A stretch of DNA of 51,931 nt from JANNRA01 sp031401035 (GTDB taxonomy: Bacteria; Desulfobacterota; Binatia; HRBIN30; CADEER01): positions 1 through 51,931 of the forward strand of contig JANNRA010000050.1 in NCBI GenBank assembly GCA_031401035.1, read 5' to 3'. The notes beneath the pieces are model-generated. The model did no database searches and had not been told where the DNA came from. It worked only from the letters and a program-made list of their open reading frames with translations. Of the stretch, positions 23,038 through 30,455 are shown one piece after another (position 1 is the stretch's first letter; every line of letters starts with the position of its first letter). A program made the position numbers and the translations under genes.

Positions 23038-24083
23038 GTGGCGGTGCCGCCCGCACGGGCGCCGCGGCCGCTTGCCTTGCGAGGTGGTGGCGGGTTCACG
23101 TAGCGGGCGCAGAGGTCCCACAGCGCTTGTCGGTCGGCGGCCGCCTCGCGCGTGAATGGCAACAGATGGGTTGGCTGCGGGACACGATCGAACCAGAAGG
23201 CGCCGTTGTGGGCGGCGACACACGCACTGAGCGCCAACCAGACCACCGTATCGGCGCCCTGCTCCGGGCTGCGCAGGCGCGACGCCATCCAGCGGTGGAA
23301 GCGCGGTAAAGAGGTGCGTACGGCCGGCGTATCCGCCCAACCAGGGTGCATCGCGTGCGCCGTGATGGGAGTGCCGGCGGCGCGTGCCGCGAGGAGCTCC
23401 GCGAGCACCACCTGCATGCGCTTGGTCTGGGCATAGGCGGCGACGCCGTCGAAGCGCCGCCGCGTCCAGTCCAGGTCGTCGAGGTCGAGGCGCTGCGCGT
23501 ACATGCCGCCGGAGGAGACGAAGATCACTCGCGCCGCCGCGCTGGCGGCGAGGCGGGCCCAGAGCAGCTGCGTAAGGACGAACGGTCCGACGACGTTGGT
23601 CGCCAGGGTGCTTTCGAGCCCCGCGCTGTTCAGCTGGCGAGCGTCGGGCAGGACCCCGGCATTGTGCACCAGGACATCGACAGGTGTCGGGCCCCAGTCG
23701 GCCGCGAAGCGCCGCAGCGAGGCGAGGTCGGAGACGTCGACTTGCGCGAGCTCGAGCGCGCCGCTGCCGGTGCGCGCGCGCAGTTCGCGCAGCGCCCGGC
23801 GGCCGCGCCCCAGGTCACGGCACAGCAGCCACACGGCAGCGCCGCGCCGCGCCAACGCCTCGGCGGTGGCAAAGCCGATGCCCGAGTTGGCACCGGTGAC
23901 GAGACAGACCCGCCCCCGAGCATCGACATCGAGGTCGTGCTGACGGAACCGCCGCGCGTGGCGCTCGTACCCTGACCGATCGAAGGAAAAGACGATCGAC
24001 CGGTCGAGGACCTCGGTACGGATCCTGTCCAGCACCGCGGGGATTGCATTGAATCCGCTGTCCAAACCAACCGTGACTGACAT
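23034..24083 (-). CDS. short-chain dehydrogenase/reductase (retinol-dehydrogenase/DHRS12-like)
   Basis: A 349-residue SDR with an N-terminal extension of about 55 residues (V-G-L-D-S-G-F-N-A-I-P-A-V-L-D-R, S-F-D-R-S-G-Y-E-R-H-A-R-R-F). The Rossmann motif is C-L-V-T-G-A-N-S-G-I-G-F-A; it also has H-N-A-G-V-L-P, the catalytic Ser in I-F-V-S-S-G-G-M-Y and Y-A-Q-T-K-R (Tyr/Lys pair). The ATG is preceded by AGGAG. It is the first gene of the minus-strand lipid cluster and is divergent from the MerR-family gene, the arrangement in which LitR/CarH-type regulators usually control SDR and cfa genes. Substrate probably an acyl or sterol-like alcohol/ketone; unknown. Confidence 0.9.
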   Translation of the reverse strand: MSVTVGLDSGFNAIPAVLDRIRTEVLDRSIVFSFDRSGYERHARRFRQHDLDVDARGRVCLVTGANSGIGFATAEALARRGAAVWLLCRDLGRGRRALRELRARTGSGALELAQVDVSDLASLRRFAADWGPTPVDVLVHNAGVLPDARQLNSAGLESTLATNVVGPFVLTQLLWARLAASAAARVIFVSSGGMYAQRLDLDDLDWTRRRFDGVAAYAQTKRMQVVLAELLAARAAGTPITAHAMHPGWADTPAVRTSLPRFHRWMASRLRSPEQGADTVVWLALSACVAAHNGAFWFDRVPQPTHLLPFTREAAADRQALWDLCARYVNPPPPRKASGRGARAGGTAT

Positions 24084-24177
24084 TTCGCTCTCCTGACGAG
24101 ACCGGACGAGATGAACGAGTGTGCGAACCCGAAGAAACTACCTTTCTGAGAAATCCACACAAGGCCCTTGACGGAAC

Positions 24178-24206
24178 TTGACATTCAAAACGTTCAGATG
24201 TAGATC
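24178..24206 (+). promoter_or_regulatory. promoter of the MerR-family gene
   Basis: A perfect -35 hexamer TTGACA (24178-24183), 17-bp spacer, then TAGATC (24201-24206) as -10. The ATG of the regulator lies seven bases after the -10, so the transcript would be leaderless. The 129-bp divergent region is noticeably A+T-richer than its surroundings. The opposite promoter for the SDR gene was not clear (weak TTGTGT/TAGTTT candidates). Confidence 0.6.
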
Positions 24207-24212
24207 ACAGGC

Positions 24213-25196
24213 ATGGTTGATGGCGGCGCGGGGTTCGAGGCCCTAATAGATCCCAGGGGCACGCACGAGGCGTTGCCGCTGCGCACGGTGTCGCGGCTGA
24301 CCGGGCTTTCGCCGGACATCATTCGCGCCTGGGAAAAGCGGTACAGCGTCGTCGCGCCGACGCGTGGGGCGCGGGGGGCGCGCCTCTACAGCTCTGCCGA
24401 TGTTGCCCACCTGTCTCTGCTGGGCCGGGTGGTCGGCGGCGGGCGAGCGATAGGCGACGTCGCTCGACTCGATCGGCGCAGGCTCGAAGCGCTGGCCCGC
24501 ACGGCGATTCCCGCAATGGCGGCGGACCCGGCCGCCGCGCCACACATGGACGAGCCCGACGAGGTGATCAAGGGAGCACTGGCGGGGCTCGCTCGCTTCG
24601 ATGCGGCAGCTCTTGACTGCTGTCTCGGCGACGCATTGGCGGCGCACGGCACGCACGAGTTCGTGCGGCAGATCGCCGAGCCCCTGGTCGTCGAGATCGC
24701 CCACGGCTCGGCGGCTCGGGAGGTCTCCGCGACCGACGAGCGCCTATTGGCCGGGAGTCTGCGCAACCTGTTGGCTGGGCTCCTGCGCTCGCGCGGTGGC
24801 GTCGGTCAGCCGCGGGTCCTGCTCGCGGCTCCGGCTGGCGAGCGGCAAGAGCTGTCCTTGTTGCTGGCGGCGCTGCTGGTTGCCGATGCCGGGCTCGCCC
24901 TCTTCTATATGGGTATGGATCTGCCGGCGCCGGAACTCGCTGAGGCGGCGCGTCGCGCCGGCGCCGTTGTCGTCGGTCTCGCCGTGGCGGACGATGCCAA
25001 TCAACGCGCCGCCGCCGCCGAGGTGCGGCGCATCGAACGCGGCCTGCCGCCGTCCGTGGAACTGTGGCTCGGCGGGCGTGCAGCCGCCGCCGTGGCGGCG
25101 CGCCTGGGTGCCTGCCGGGCCCTGGTGCTCGATCCCATTACGTCAATCGACGCGGAATTGGCTCGCGTGCGCGCGCTCAGCGCGGCGCGGGCGTGA
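24213..25196 (+). CDS. MerR-family regulator with degenerate CarH/LitR-type cobalamin-binding domain
   Basis: A 327-residue regulator. Residues about 20-88 are a MerR winged helix (L-R-T-V-S-R-L-T-G-L-S-P-D-I-I-R-A-W-E-K-R-Y with A-R-L-Y-S-S-A-D-V). Residues about 115-195 correspond to the four-helix cap and 200-325 to the B12-binding Rossmann fold. CarH-type photoreceptors need W131, H132, E141, H142 and axial H177 (Thermus numbering). Aligned without gaps, this protein has S166, A167, E176, R177 and Q212 (in G-E-R-Q-E-L-S), i.e. only the Glu remains. It therefore probably does not bind adenosylcobalamin in the known way and may act light-independently, like E. coli MlrA. It faces the lipid-modification genes across a shared promoter region and is the likely regulator. 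Confidence 0.9.
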   Translation: MVDGGAGFEALIDPRGTHEALPLRTVSRLTGLSPDIIRAWEKRYSVVAPTRGARGARLYSSADVAHLSLLGRVVGGGRAIGDVARLDRRRLEALARTAIPAMAADPAAAPHMDEPDEVIKGALAGLARFDAAALDCCLGDALAAHGTHEFVRQIAEPLVVEIAHGSAAREVSATDERLLAGSLRNLLAGLLRSRGGVGQPRVLLAAPAGERQELSLLLAALLVADAGLALFYMGMDLPAPELAEAARRAGAVVVGLAVADDANQRAAAAEVRRIERGLPPSVELWLGGRAAAAVAARLGACRALVLDPITSIDAELARVRALSAARA

Positions 25197-25237
25197 CCTC
25201 CCGGAGCGAGATGCTCCCTCAACCGAAGGAGACCGAT

Positions 25238-25660
25238 ATGGAAGCCGTCGCACAGACCGAGTCGGGTGTCGCCAAGAGCAGCGGCGAGAGCCCACGCGCC
25301 ACATTCGCGACGCACGGCCTGACGGTGATCGACGACCTGATGGCCGGCGGTGAGATGATGCCGGCGCAGTTGCCATCGGCGAGCCATTGGACGCCGGCGA
25401 AGAAACTGGCGGCGGCGGTGTTGGCATCGGCGCTGGTCGAGGTGCGCGACCACCACGGCAACCCGGCGCACCGGCGGCGCGTTGCTGAGGCACTCGAATG
25501 GGTGCAGTCGGATGAAGCCGAATGGCCCTACTCGTTCGTCCGCCTCTGCGAGCTGTTTGATCTCGAGACCTCCTGGGTGCGTGGCGTCGTCGTCGGCTGG
25601 GTCGGCACGCCGCGCGACGAACGCAAGCCGATCAGCTTCCTCTACCGTCAGGCCGCCTGA
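25238..25660 (+). CDS. conserved hypothetical protein
   Basis: A 140-residue soluble protein; ATG 25238 follows a good GAAGGAGA site (25225-25232), though the frame is open upstream. The first ~45 residues are polar and Ser/Ala-rich. The rest looks folded: W-T-P-A-K-K-L-A-A-A-V-L-A-S-A-L-V-E-V-R-D-H, then H-R-R-R-V-A-E-A-L-E-W-V-Q-S and W-P-Y-S-F-V-R-L-C-E-L-F-D-L-E-T-S-W-V-R, all helical. The alternating helix pattern with a final E-L-F-D-L-E-x-x-W-V-R could be a DNA- or protein-binding module. It lies 41 bp downstream of the MerR gene on the same strand and is probably co-transcribed. No function is assigned. Confidence 0.78.
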   Translation: MEAVAQTESGVAKSSGESPRATFATHGLTVIDDLMAGGEMMPAQLPSASHWTPAKKLAAAVLASALVEVRDHHGNPAHRRRVAEALEWVQSDEAEWPYSFVRLCELFDLETSWVRGVVVGWVGTPRDERKPISFLYRQAA

Positions 25661-25673
25661 GCACGACGTCGAC

Positions 25674-25731
25674 GGGCCGGATTGCGAAGAGCAATCCGGC
25701 CCCGCGCGGCACGTGACGATGAATCGTCACG
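25674..25731. terminator. two consecutive perfect hairpins
   Basis: Hairpin 1: GGGCCGGATTGC (25674-25685), loop GAAGA, GCAATCCGGCCC (25691-25702). Hairpin 2: CGTGACGAT (25712-25720), two bases, ATCGTCACG (25723-25731). Both are perfect. They follow the 140-residue protein's stop by 13 bp and lie 136 bp before the carboxylase operon, so they probably end the upstream transcript, though neither has a T-tract. Confidence 0.6.
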
Positions 25732-25867
25732 GTGGGCCTGCGCAAGTTCTGGCGGCGAGCGGGGATCCGCCCGCTGCTGCGGAGTGGCCGGAGTTCGTGC
25801 GGAGCCATCCGCCGCAGCTTGACCTCGTCGGATCTGCGTGACGATGTAGGCGGCCGATCCGTCGCCT

Positions 25868-27463
25868 ATGGAAGTCCTGCGCAGCACTGTCGACCTCCGC
25901 TCTGACGCCTTTCGCGCCAACCGCGCCGGGTTCCTCGAGCAGCTCAGTCTGCTCGGTGAACAGTTCGCCCTGGTGCGCGCCGGTGGTGGCGAGAAGTATG
26001 TCGAGCGGCACCGGGCGCGCGGCAAGTTGATGGCGCGTGAGCGCGTCGAGTTGTTACTCGACCGCGACTCCCCGTTCCTCGAGTTGTGCCCCCTGGCCGC
26101 CTGGGGAACGGAGTTCGGGATCGGTGCCGGCATTATCTCCGGGCTCGGCGTCGTCGCCGGCGTCGAGTGCGTCATCACCGCCAACGAGCCCACCATGAAG
26201 GGCGGCACGCTCAACCCCTACAGCGTGCAGAAGAGCGCCCGCACCATGGAGATCTGCGCGCAGAACCGGCTGCCGATCATCAACCTGACGGAATCGGGCG
26301 GCGCCGACCTGCCGCAGCAAGCGCAGATCTTCGTCCCCGGCGGCAAGGGCTTCCGCGAGCTGACGCGACGCTCCGCGGAGCGGATTCCGACCATCTGCCT
26401 GGTCTTCGGCAACTCCACCGCCGGCGGCGCCTACGTGCCCGGCATGTCCGACTACGTGGTCATGGTGAAGGGCGGCGCGAAGGTCTTTCTCGGCGGTCCG
26501 CCGCTGGTGAAGATGGCGATCCACGAGGACTCGACCGAGGAGGAACTCGGCGGGGCCGAGATGCACAGTCGCGTCTCGGGCGTCTCGGACTACCTGGCGG
26601 CGGATGAACGGGACGCCATCCGCCTCGGGCGGGAGATCGTCGCGCAGCTCAACTGGCGCAAGCTCGGCTGCTCAAAGCGCGTCGCCGTGGAGGCGCCGTA
26701 CTACGATGCCGACGAGCTGCTCGGCATCGCCTCGATGGACGTCCGCAAGCCGTTCGACGTCAAAGAGGTGATCGCCCGCGTCGTCGACGGCTCGCGCCTG
26801 CACGAGTTCAAGCCGGCGTACGGCCCGACGCTGGTGACCGGCTACGCGCACGTGCACGGCTATCCGGTCGGCATCGTCGCCAACAACGGCATCCTGTTCT
26901 CGGAATCGTCCGAGAAGGGGTCGCAGTTCATTCAGTTGTGCAATCAGACCGACACGCCGATCATCTTCCTGCAGAACATCACCGGCTTCATGGTCGGCCG
27001 GCGGTATGAGGAGGGCGGCATCATCAAGGACGGCGCCAAGCTGATCAACGCGGTGTCGAACAGCACCGTGCCGCACGTGACCCTGATGATCGGCGCCTCC
27101 TACGGAGCCGGCAACTACGGCATGTCCGGGCGCGCCTACGACCCGCGTTTCGTCTTTGCCTGGCCCAACCACCGCATCGCGGTGATGGGCGGCGAGCAAC
27201 TTGCCGGCGTGCTGTCGATCGTCCGTCGCCAGGCGGCGGAACGCGCCGGACAGCCGTTTGACGAGGCCGGGGACGCGGCGATGCGCGTCATGGTGCAAGG
27301 GCAGCTCGACCAGGAGTCATCGGCGTGGTTCGCGACCGCGCGGTTGTGGGACGACGGCATCATCGACCCGCGCGACACGCGGACCGTGCTCGGCATCGCG
27401 CTCTCGGCGATCCACTCCAACGTCGTGCAGGGCACGGGGCGCTATGGCGTCTTCCGGATGTGA
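25868..27463 (+). CDS. acyl-CoA carboxylase, carboxyltransferase (beta) subunit (methylcrotonyl/geranyl-CoA type)
   Basis: A 531-residue carboxyltransferase of the biotin-dependent acyl-CoA carboxylase family. Both crotonase-like halves are present: I-N-L-T-E-S-G-G-A-D-L-P and G-N-S-T-A-G-G-A-Y-V-P-G in the N half, and I-I-F-L-Q-N-I-T-G-F-M-V-G plus G-A-S-Y-G-A-G-N-Y-G-M-S-G-R-A-Y in the C half, which is the MccB/AtuC signature. It transfers CO2 from biotin to the gamma carbon of a 3-methyl-2-enoyl-CoA (methylcrotonyl- or geranyl-CoA). It is followed by the biotin-carboxylase subunit, an enoyl-CoA hydratase and an AtuA-family protein, so leucine/isovalerate or acyclic-terpene breakdown is likely; AtuA favours the latter. 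The separating gap contains the palindromic element at 27469-27545. Confidence 0.92.
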   Translation: MEVLRSTVDLRSDAFRANRAGFLEQLSLLGEQFALVRAGGGEKYVERHRARGKLMARERVELLLDRDSPFLELCPLAAWGTEFGIGAGIISGLGVVAGVECVITANEPTMKGGTLNPYSVQKSARTMEICAQNRLPIINLTESGGADLPQQAQIFVPGGKGFRELTRRSAERIPTICLVFGNSTAGGAYVPGMSDYVVMVKGGAKVFLGGPPLVKMAIHEDSTEEELGGAEMHSRVSGVSDYLAADERDAIRLGREIVAQLNWRKLGCSKRVAVEAPYYDADELLGIASMDVRKPFDVKEVIARVVDGSRLHEFKPAYGPTLVTGYAHVHGYPVGIVANNGILFSESSEKGSQFIQLCNQTDTPIIFLQNITGFMVGRRYEEGGIIKDGAKLINAVSNSTVPHVTLMIGASYGAGNYGMSGRAYDPRFVFAWPNHRIAVMGGEQLAGVLSIVRRQAAERAGQPFDEAGDAAMRVMVQGQLDQESSAWFATARLWDDGIIDPRDTRTVLGIALSAIHSNVVQGTGRYGVFRM

Positions 27464-27468
27464 TCTCG

Positions 27469-27545
27469 AGGGCGGTGCCCGGTCGGCGCCTGTTGGGCCG
27501 GGTCGCCGTCGTCCCATCCAACAGGCGCCGACGGGGCGCCGCCCT
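27469..27545. repeat. palindromic element between carboxylase subunit genes
   Basis: Arms of 28 bp (27469-27496 and 27518-27545) complementary with two mismatches, around a 21-base loop. The inner arm ends are TCGGCGCCTGTTGG and CCAACAGGCGCCGA. It fills almost the whole 96-bp gap between the two subunit genes. The 16-base core CAACAGGCGCCGACGG occurs again inside the biotin carboxylase gene at 29166-29181, so this is a member of a dispersed family and not only a local hairpin. Confidence 0.88.
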
Positions 27546-27559
27546 GCACGAGGACCAGG

Positions 27560-29629
27560 ATGACGATTCGCAAGCTCCTCATCGCCAACCGCGGCGAGAT
27601 CGCGCGCCGCATCGTGCGCACCTGCCGGCGGCTCGGCGTGCGCACCGTGGCGGTGTACTCCGATGCCGACGCCGCGGCTCCGCACGTCGCCGACGCCGAC
27701 GAAGCGGTGCGCCTCGGTCCGGCGCCGAGCCTCGAGTCGTATCTCTCCGTCGACCGCCTGCTCGCCGCAGCGGCGGCGACCGGTGCCGACGCAGTGCACC
27801 CGGGCTATGGTTTCCTGGCTGAGAATGCGGCCTTCGCGGAACGCTGTGCCGGCGCCGGGCTGCTCTTCGTCGGACCGCCGGTGGACGCCATCCGGCGCAT
27901 GGGCAGCAAGGTCGGGGCGCGCGAGATCATGGCGGCGGCGGGCGTGCCGATGGTGCCGGGCATCGCGGCGGCCGGTCTCGACGACGCGGCACTGGCGCAG
28001 GCCGCCGCACGCATCGGTTTCCCGCTGCTGATCAAGGCCTCCGCCGGTGGCGGCGGCAAGGGGATGCGTCTGGTGCACGCGCCGGATGGCCTGCTCGACG
28101 CGCTGGCGGCGGCGCGGCGCGAGGCACAACGGGCCTTCGACGACGATACCTTGCTGCTCGAGCGTTACTTGGAGGCGCCTCGCCACATCGAGGTGCAGAT
28201 CTTCGGCGACGTGCACGGTCGCGTCGTGCACCTGTTCGAGCGCGAATGCTCCATCCAGCGCCGCTTCCAGAAGGTCATCGAAGAGGCGCCGTCGCCGTTC
28301 GTCGACGCCGCGCTGCGGACAGCGCTCGGCGCCGCCGCCGTCACCGCCGGGCGCGCCATCGGCTACGTCGGCGCCGGGACGGTTGAGTTCATCGTCGACG
28401 CCGCACGCGGCTTCTACTTCCTCGAGGTCAACACCCGGCTGCAGGTCGAGCATCCGGTCACCGAGGCCATTACCGGCATCGACCTGATCGAGTTGCAGCT
28501 GCGCGTCGCCAACGGCGAGGCGCTGCCGGCCGGGCTCGATGCCCTGGCCATCGACGGGCACGCGATTGAGGCGCGCCTCTATGCGGAGGATCCCGCCAAC
28601 GACTTTCTGCCCGCCATCGGCCGCCTGGCGCTGTGGGAGCCGCCGCCGCTCGCCGGCGTGCGCTGGGACAGCGGCGTCGAGGCCGGCAGCGAGGTCGGCA
28701 TCCACTACGATCCGCTGTTGGCCAAGGTCATCGCGTACGGGCGCACGCGCGCAGACGCCGCCGACCGCCTGGCGGCAGCGCTGCGCGGGTTGGCCGTCGG
28801 CGGCGTGGTGACCAATCGTGCCTTTCTCCTCGCCGTGCTCGATCATCCCGAATTCCGCTCCGGCGCCATCGACACGCATTTCATCGAGCGCCACCTCCCG
28901 GCCGCGGCGCGCCAGCTGCTGCGCGATAGCGCGACCGATCGCGTCCACGCCGTCGTCGCGGCCGTCGACGCGCACCAACGCCGCCGGTGGCTGACGCCGT
29001 TGCCGCTGCCCGAGTCGATCCCGTCCGGCTGGCGCAATAACCGCTGGCGTCCGCAGGACGTGACCTACCGTCTCGGCGACGCGCTCGTAGAGGTGCAGTA
29101 CGTCGCTGCCTCTGGAGGGCGCCGCTGCGTCGGCGCCGGTAGCATCGTCGGCGCCGGGTCGCATGCAACAGGCGCCGACGGAGCGGCGCCCTCCAGCGGG
29201 ATGGCCGCATTCACGATGACCTGCGGCGAGTGGAGCGGAGAGGTGCTGTGCCACGACTGGCATCCGGAAGGTCTGGCGCTCGAGATCGACGGCGTGCGAC
29301 GCGCCTTCCGCATCGTGGTCGAGGGGGACACTGTCCATCTGCACGGGCCGCTCGGTGGGGCGATGCTGGTCGAACAGCCGCGCTTCCCGTCGCCGTGGAG
29401 CGACGAGCTGGCAAGCGGCTGCCTGGCGCCGATGCCGGGGATCGTCCGGCAGGTGCTGGTGGGGCCCGGTGACCGGGTCGAGAAGGGCACGGTGATGGTG
29501 GTCCTCGAAGCGATGAAGATGGAGCACCCGCTGATCGCCAACGCAGCGGCGACGGTCACCGAGGTGCGCGTCGAAGTCGGCCAGATGGTCGATCCCGACG
29601 CCGTCATGGTCGTTCTCGAAGCGGAATGA
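27560..29629 (+). CDS. acyl-CoA carboxylase, biotin carboxylase/BCCP (alpha) subunit
   Basis: A 689-residue protein. N-terminal biotin carboxylase domain (I-R-K-L-L-I-A-N-R-G-E-I-A-R-R, ATP-grasp K-A-S-A-G-G-G-G-K-G-M-R, E-V-N-T-R-L-Q-V-E-H-P) to about residue 450, then the BT domain linking to the beta subunit, then a biotinyl domain with E-A-M-K653-M-E-H near the C-terminus. It carboxylates biotin with ATP and bicarbonate. MccA/AtuF proteins are normally about 655-665 residues. The excess of about 28 matches codons ~518-546 (V-A-A-S-G-G-R-R-C-V-G-A-G...), which are encoded by an inserted palindromic repeat (29112-29196). The ribosome binding site GAGGACCAGG is directly before ATG 27560. Confidence 0.93.
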   Translation: MTIRKLLIANRGEIARRIVRTCRRLGVRTVAVYSDADAAAPHVADADEAVRLGPAPSLESYLSVDRLLAAAAATGADAVHPGYGFLAENAAFAERCAGAGLLFVGPPVDAIRRMGSKVGAREIMAAAGVPMVPGIAAAGLDDAALAQAAARIGFPLLIKASAGGGGKGMRLVHAPDGLLDALAAARREAQRAFDDDTLLLERYLEAPRHIEVQIFGDVHGRVVHLFERECSIQRRFQKVIEEAPSPFVDAALRTALGAAAVTAGRAIGYVGAGTVEFIVDAARGFYFLEVNTRLQVEHPVTEAITGIDLIELQLRVANGEALPAGLDALAIDGHAIEARLYAEDPANDFLPAIGRLALWEPPPLAGVRWDSGVEAGSEVGIHYDPLLAKVIAYGRTRADAADRLAAALRGLAVGGVVTNRAFLLAVLDHPEFRSGAIDTHFIERHLPAAARQLLRDSATDRVHAVVAAVDAHQRRRWLTPLPLPESIPSGWRNNRWRPQDVTYRLGDALVEVQYVAASGGRRCVGAGSIVGAGSHATGADGAAPSSGMAAFTMTCGEWSGEVLCHDWHPEGLALEIDGVRRAFRIVVEGDTVHLHGPLGGAMLVEQPRFPSPWSDELASGCLAPMPGIVRQVLVGPGDRVEKGTVMVVLEAMKMEHPLIANAAATVTEVRVEVGQMVDPDAVMVVLEAE
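29112..29196. repeat. palindromic repeat inserted in frame within the biotin carboxylase gene
   Basis: Arms of 26 bp (29112-29137, CTGGAGGGCGCCGCTGCG + TCGGCGCC; 29171-29196) pair with a single mismatch around a 33-base centre containing another GGCGCC copy. It shares its core CAACAGGCGCCGACGG with the intergenic element at 27469-27545. It adds about 28 codons, Gly/Ala-rich (A-G-S-I-V-G-A-G-S-H-A-T-G-A-D-G), without breaking the frame. Confidence 0.85.
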
Positions 29630-29684
29630 CGGCAACCAGGATCCGTACCCCCATGCGGGGACGGGTCAGGATTGGGGGGTATCG

Positions 29685-30455
29685 ATGAGCGACGTTCTCT
29701 CCGAGAAGCGCGGCCGCGCCGCCTGGATCACCCTCAACGCGCCGCAGAGCCGCAACGCACTGTCGGCAACGATCATCGCTGGCCTCGACGCCCATCTTCG
29801 CGCCGCCATCGCCGACGACGCAGTGCGCGCCATCGTGCTCACCGGCGCCGGGCCGGCCTTCTGCGCCGGCGCCGATCTCAAGTCCGGCGGCGGCGTGGCG
29901 GCGCAGGGCGACGGCCGCAACCCGTTCGTCGAGATCCTGCGCTTGATCTGGGAGGGGCCGAAGCCGGTCATCGCCGCCGTCAACGGGCACGCCTTCGGGG
30001 GCGGTCTCGGTTTGGTGGCGGTGGCAGACATCGCCGTCGCTGCCGAGACCGCCAAGTTCGCCTTCAGCGAGGTACGCATCGGCGTCATCCCGGCGATGAT
30101 CTCGGTCGTCGTCCTCCCCAAGCTCGGCGTGCACCACGGCATGCGCCTCTTCCTCACCGGCGAAACCTTCGACGCCGCGGCGGCGCGCGACTACGGGCTG
30201 CTGCACGCCGTCGTGCCCGCCGGCGACCTTGCGGCTGCGGTGCAGGCTGACATCGACGCCATCGCCCTCGGCGGTCCGAACGCGGTGCGCGAGGCCAAGC
30301 AGCTCATCCGCACCGTCCCACGCCTGGGCTTCGACGACGCCTTCGCCCATGCGCAGGCGAAGATCGCGGCGCTCTTCTCCTCCGCGGAAGCCGCCGAGGG
30401 GATGAGCGCGTTCGCCGGCAAGCGCAAGCCGAGCTGGGTGACGGATTCGGAATGA
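29685..30455 (+). CDS. enoyl-CoA hydratase/isomerase-family protein (AtuE/LiuC-like)
   Basis: A 256-residue crotonase-fold enzyme. CoA-binding/oxyanion motifs: I-V-L-T-G-A-G-P-A-F-C-A-G-A-D-L-K and P-V-I-A-A-V-N-G-H-A-F-G-G-G-L-G-L. The second-acid region is F-S-E-V-R-I-G-V-I-P-A-M-I-S. The C-terminal helices contain K-Q-L-I-R-T-V-P and S-A-E-A-A-E-G-M-S-A-F. It would hydrate the 3-methylglutaconyl-type (or isohexenylglutaconyl) CoA produced by the carboxylase. A GGGGGG site lies 5 bases before ATG 29685, and a short CCCC-ATGC-GGGG hairpin lies in the 55-bp gap upstream. The stop overlaps the AtuA-family start by four bases (30452-30455). Confidence 0.92.
   Translation: MSDVLSEKRGRAAWITLNAPQSRNALSATIIAGLDAHLRAAIADDAVRAIVLTGAGPAFCAGADLKSGGGVAAQGDGRNPFVEILRLIWEGPKPVIAAVNGHAFGGGLGLVAVADIAVAAETAKFAFSEVRIGVIPAMISVVVLPKLGVHHGMRLFLTGETFDAAAARDYGLLHAVVPAGDLAAAVQADIDAIALGGPNAVREAKQLIRTVPRLGFDDAFAHAQAKIAALFSSAEAAEGMSAFAGKRKPSWVTDSE

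Noticed and set aside
27317..29635. A 772-codon minus-strand open frame opposite the carboxylase genes
   Set aside because: Antisense shadow: composition-driven, no recognisable domain, covers two genes with excellent family matches.
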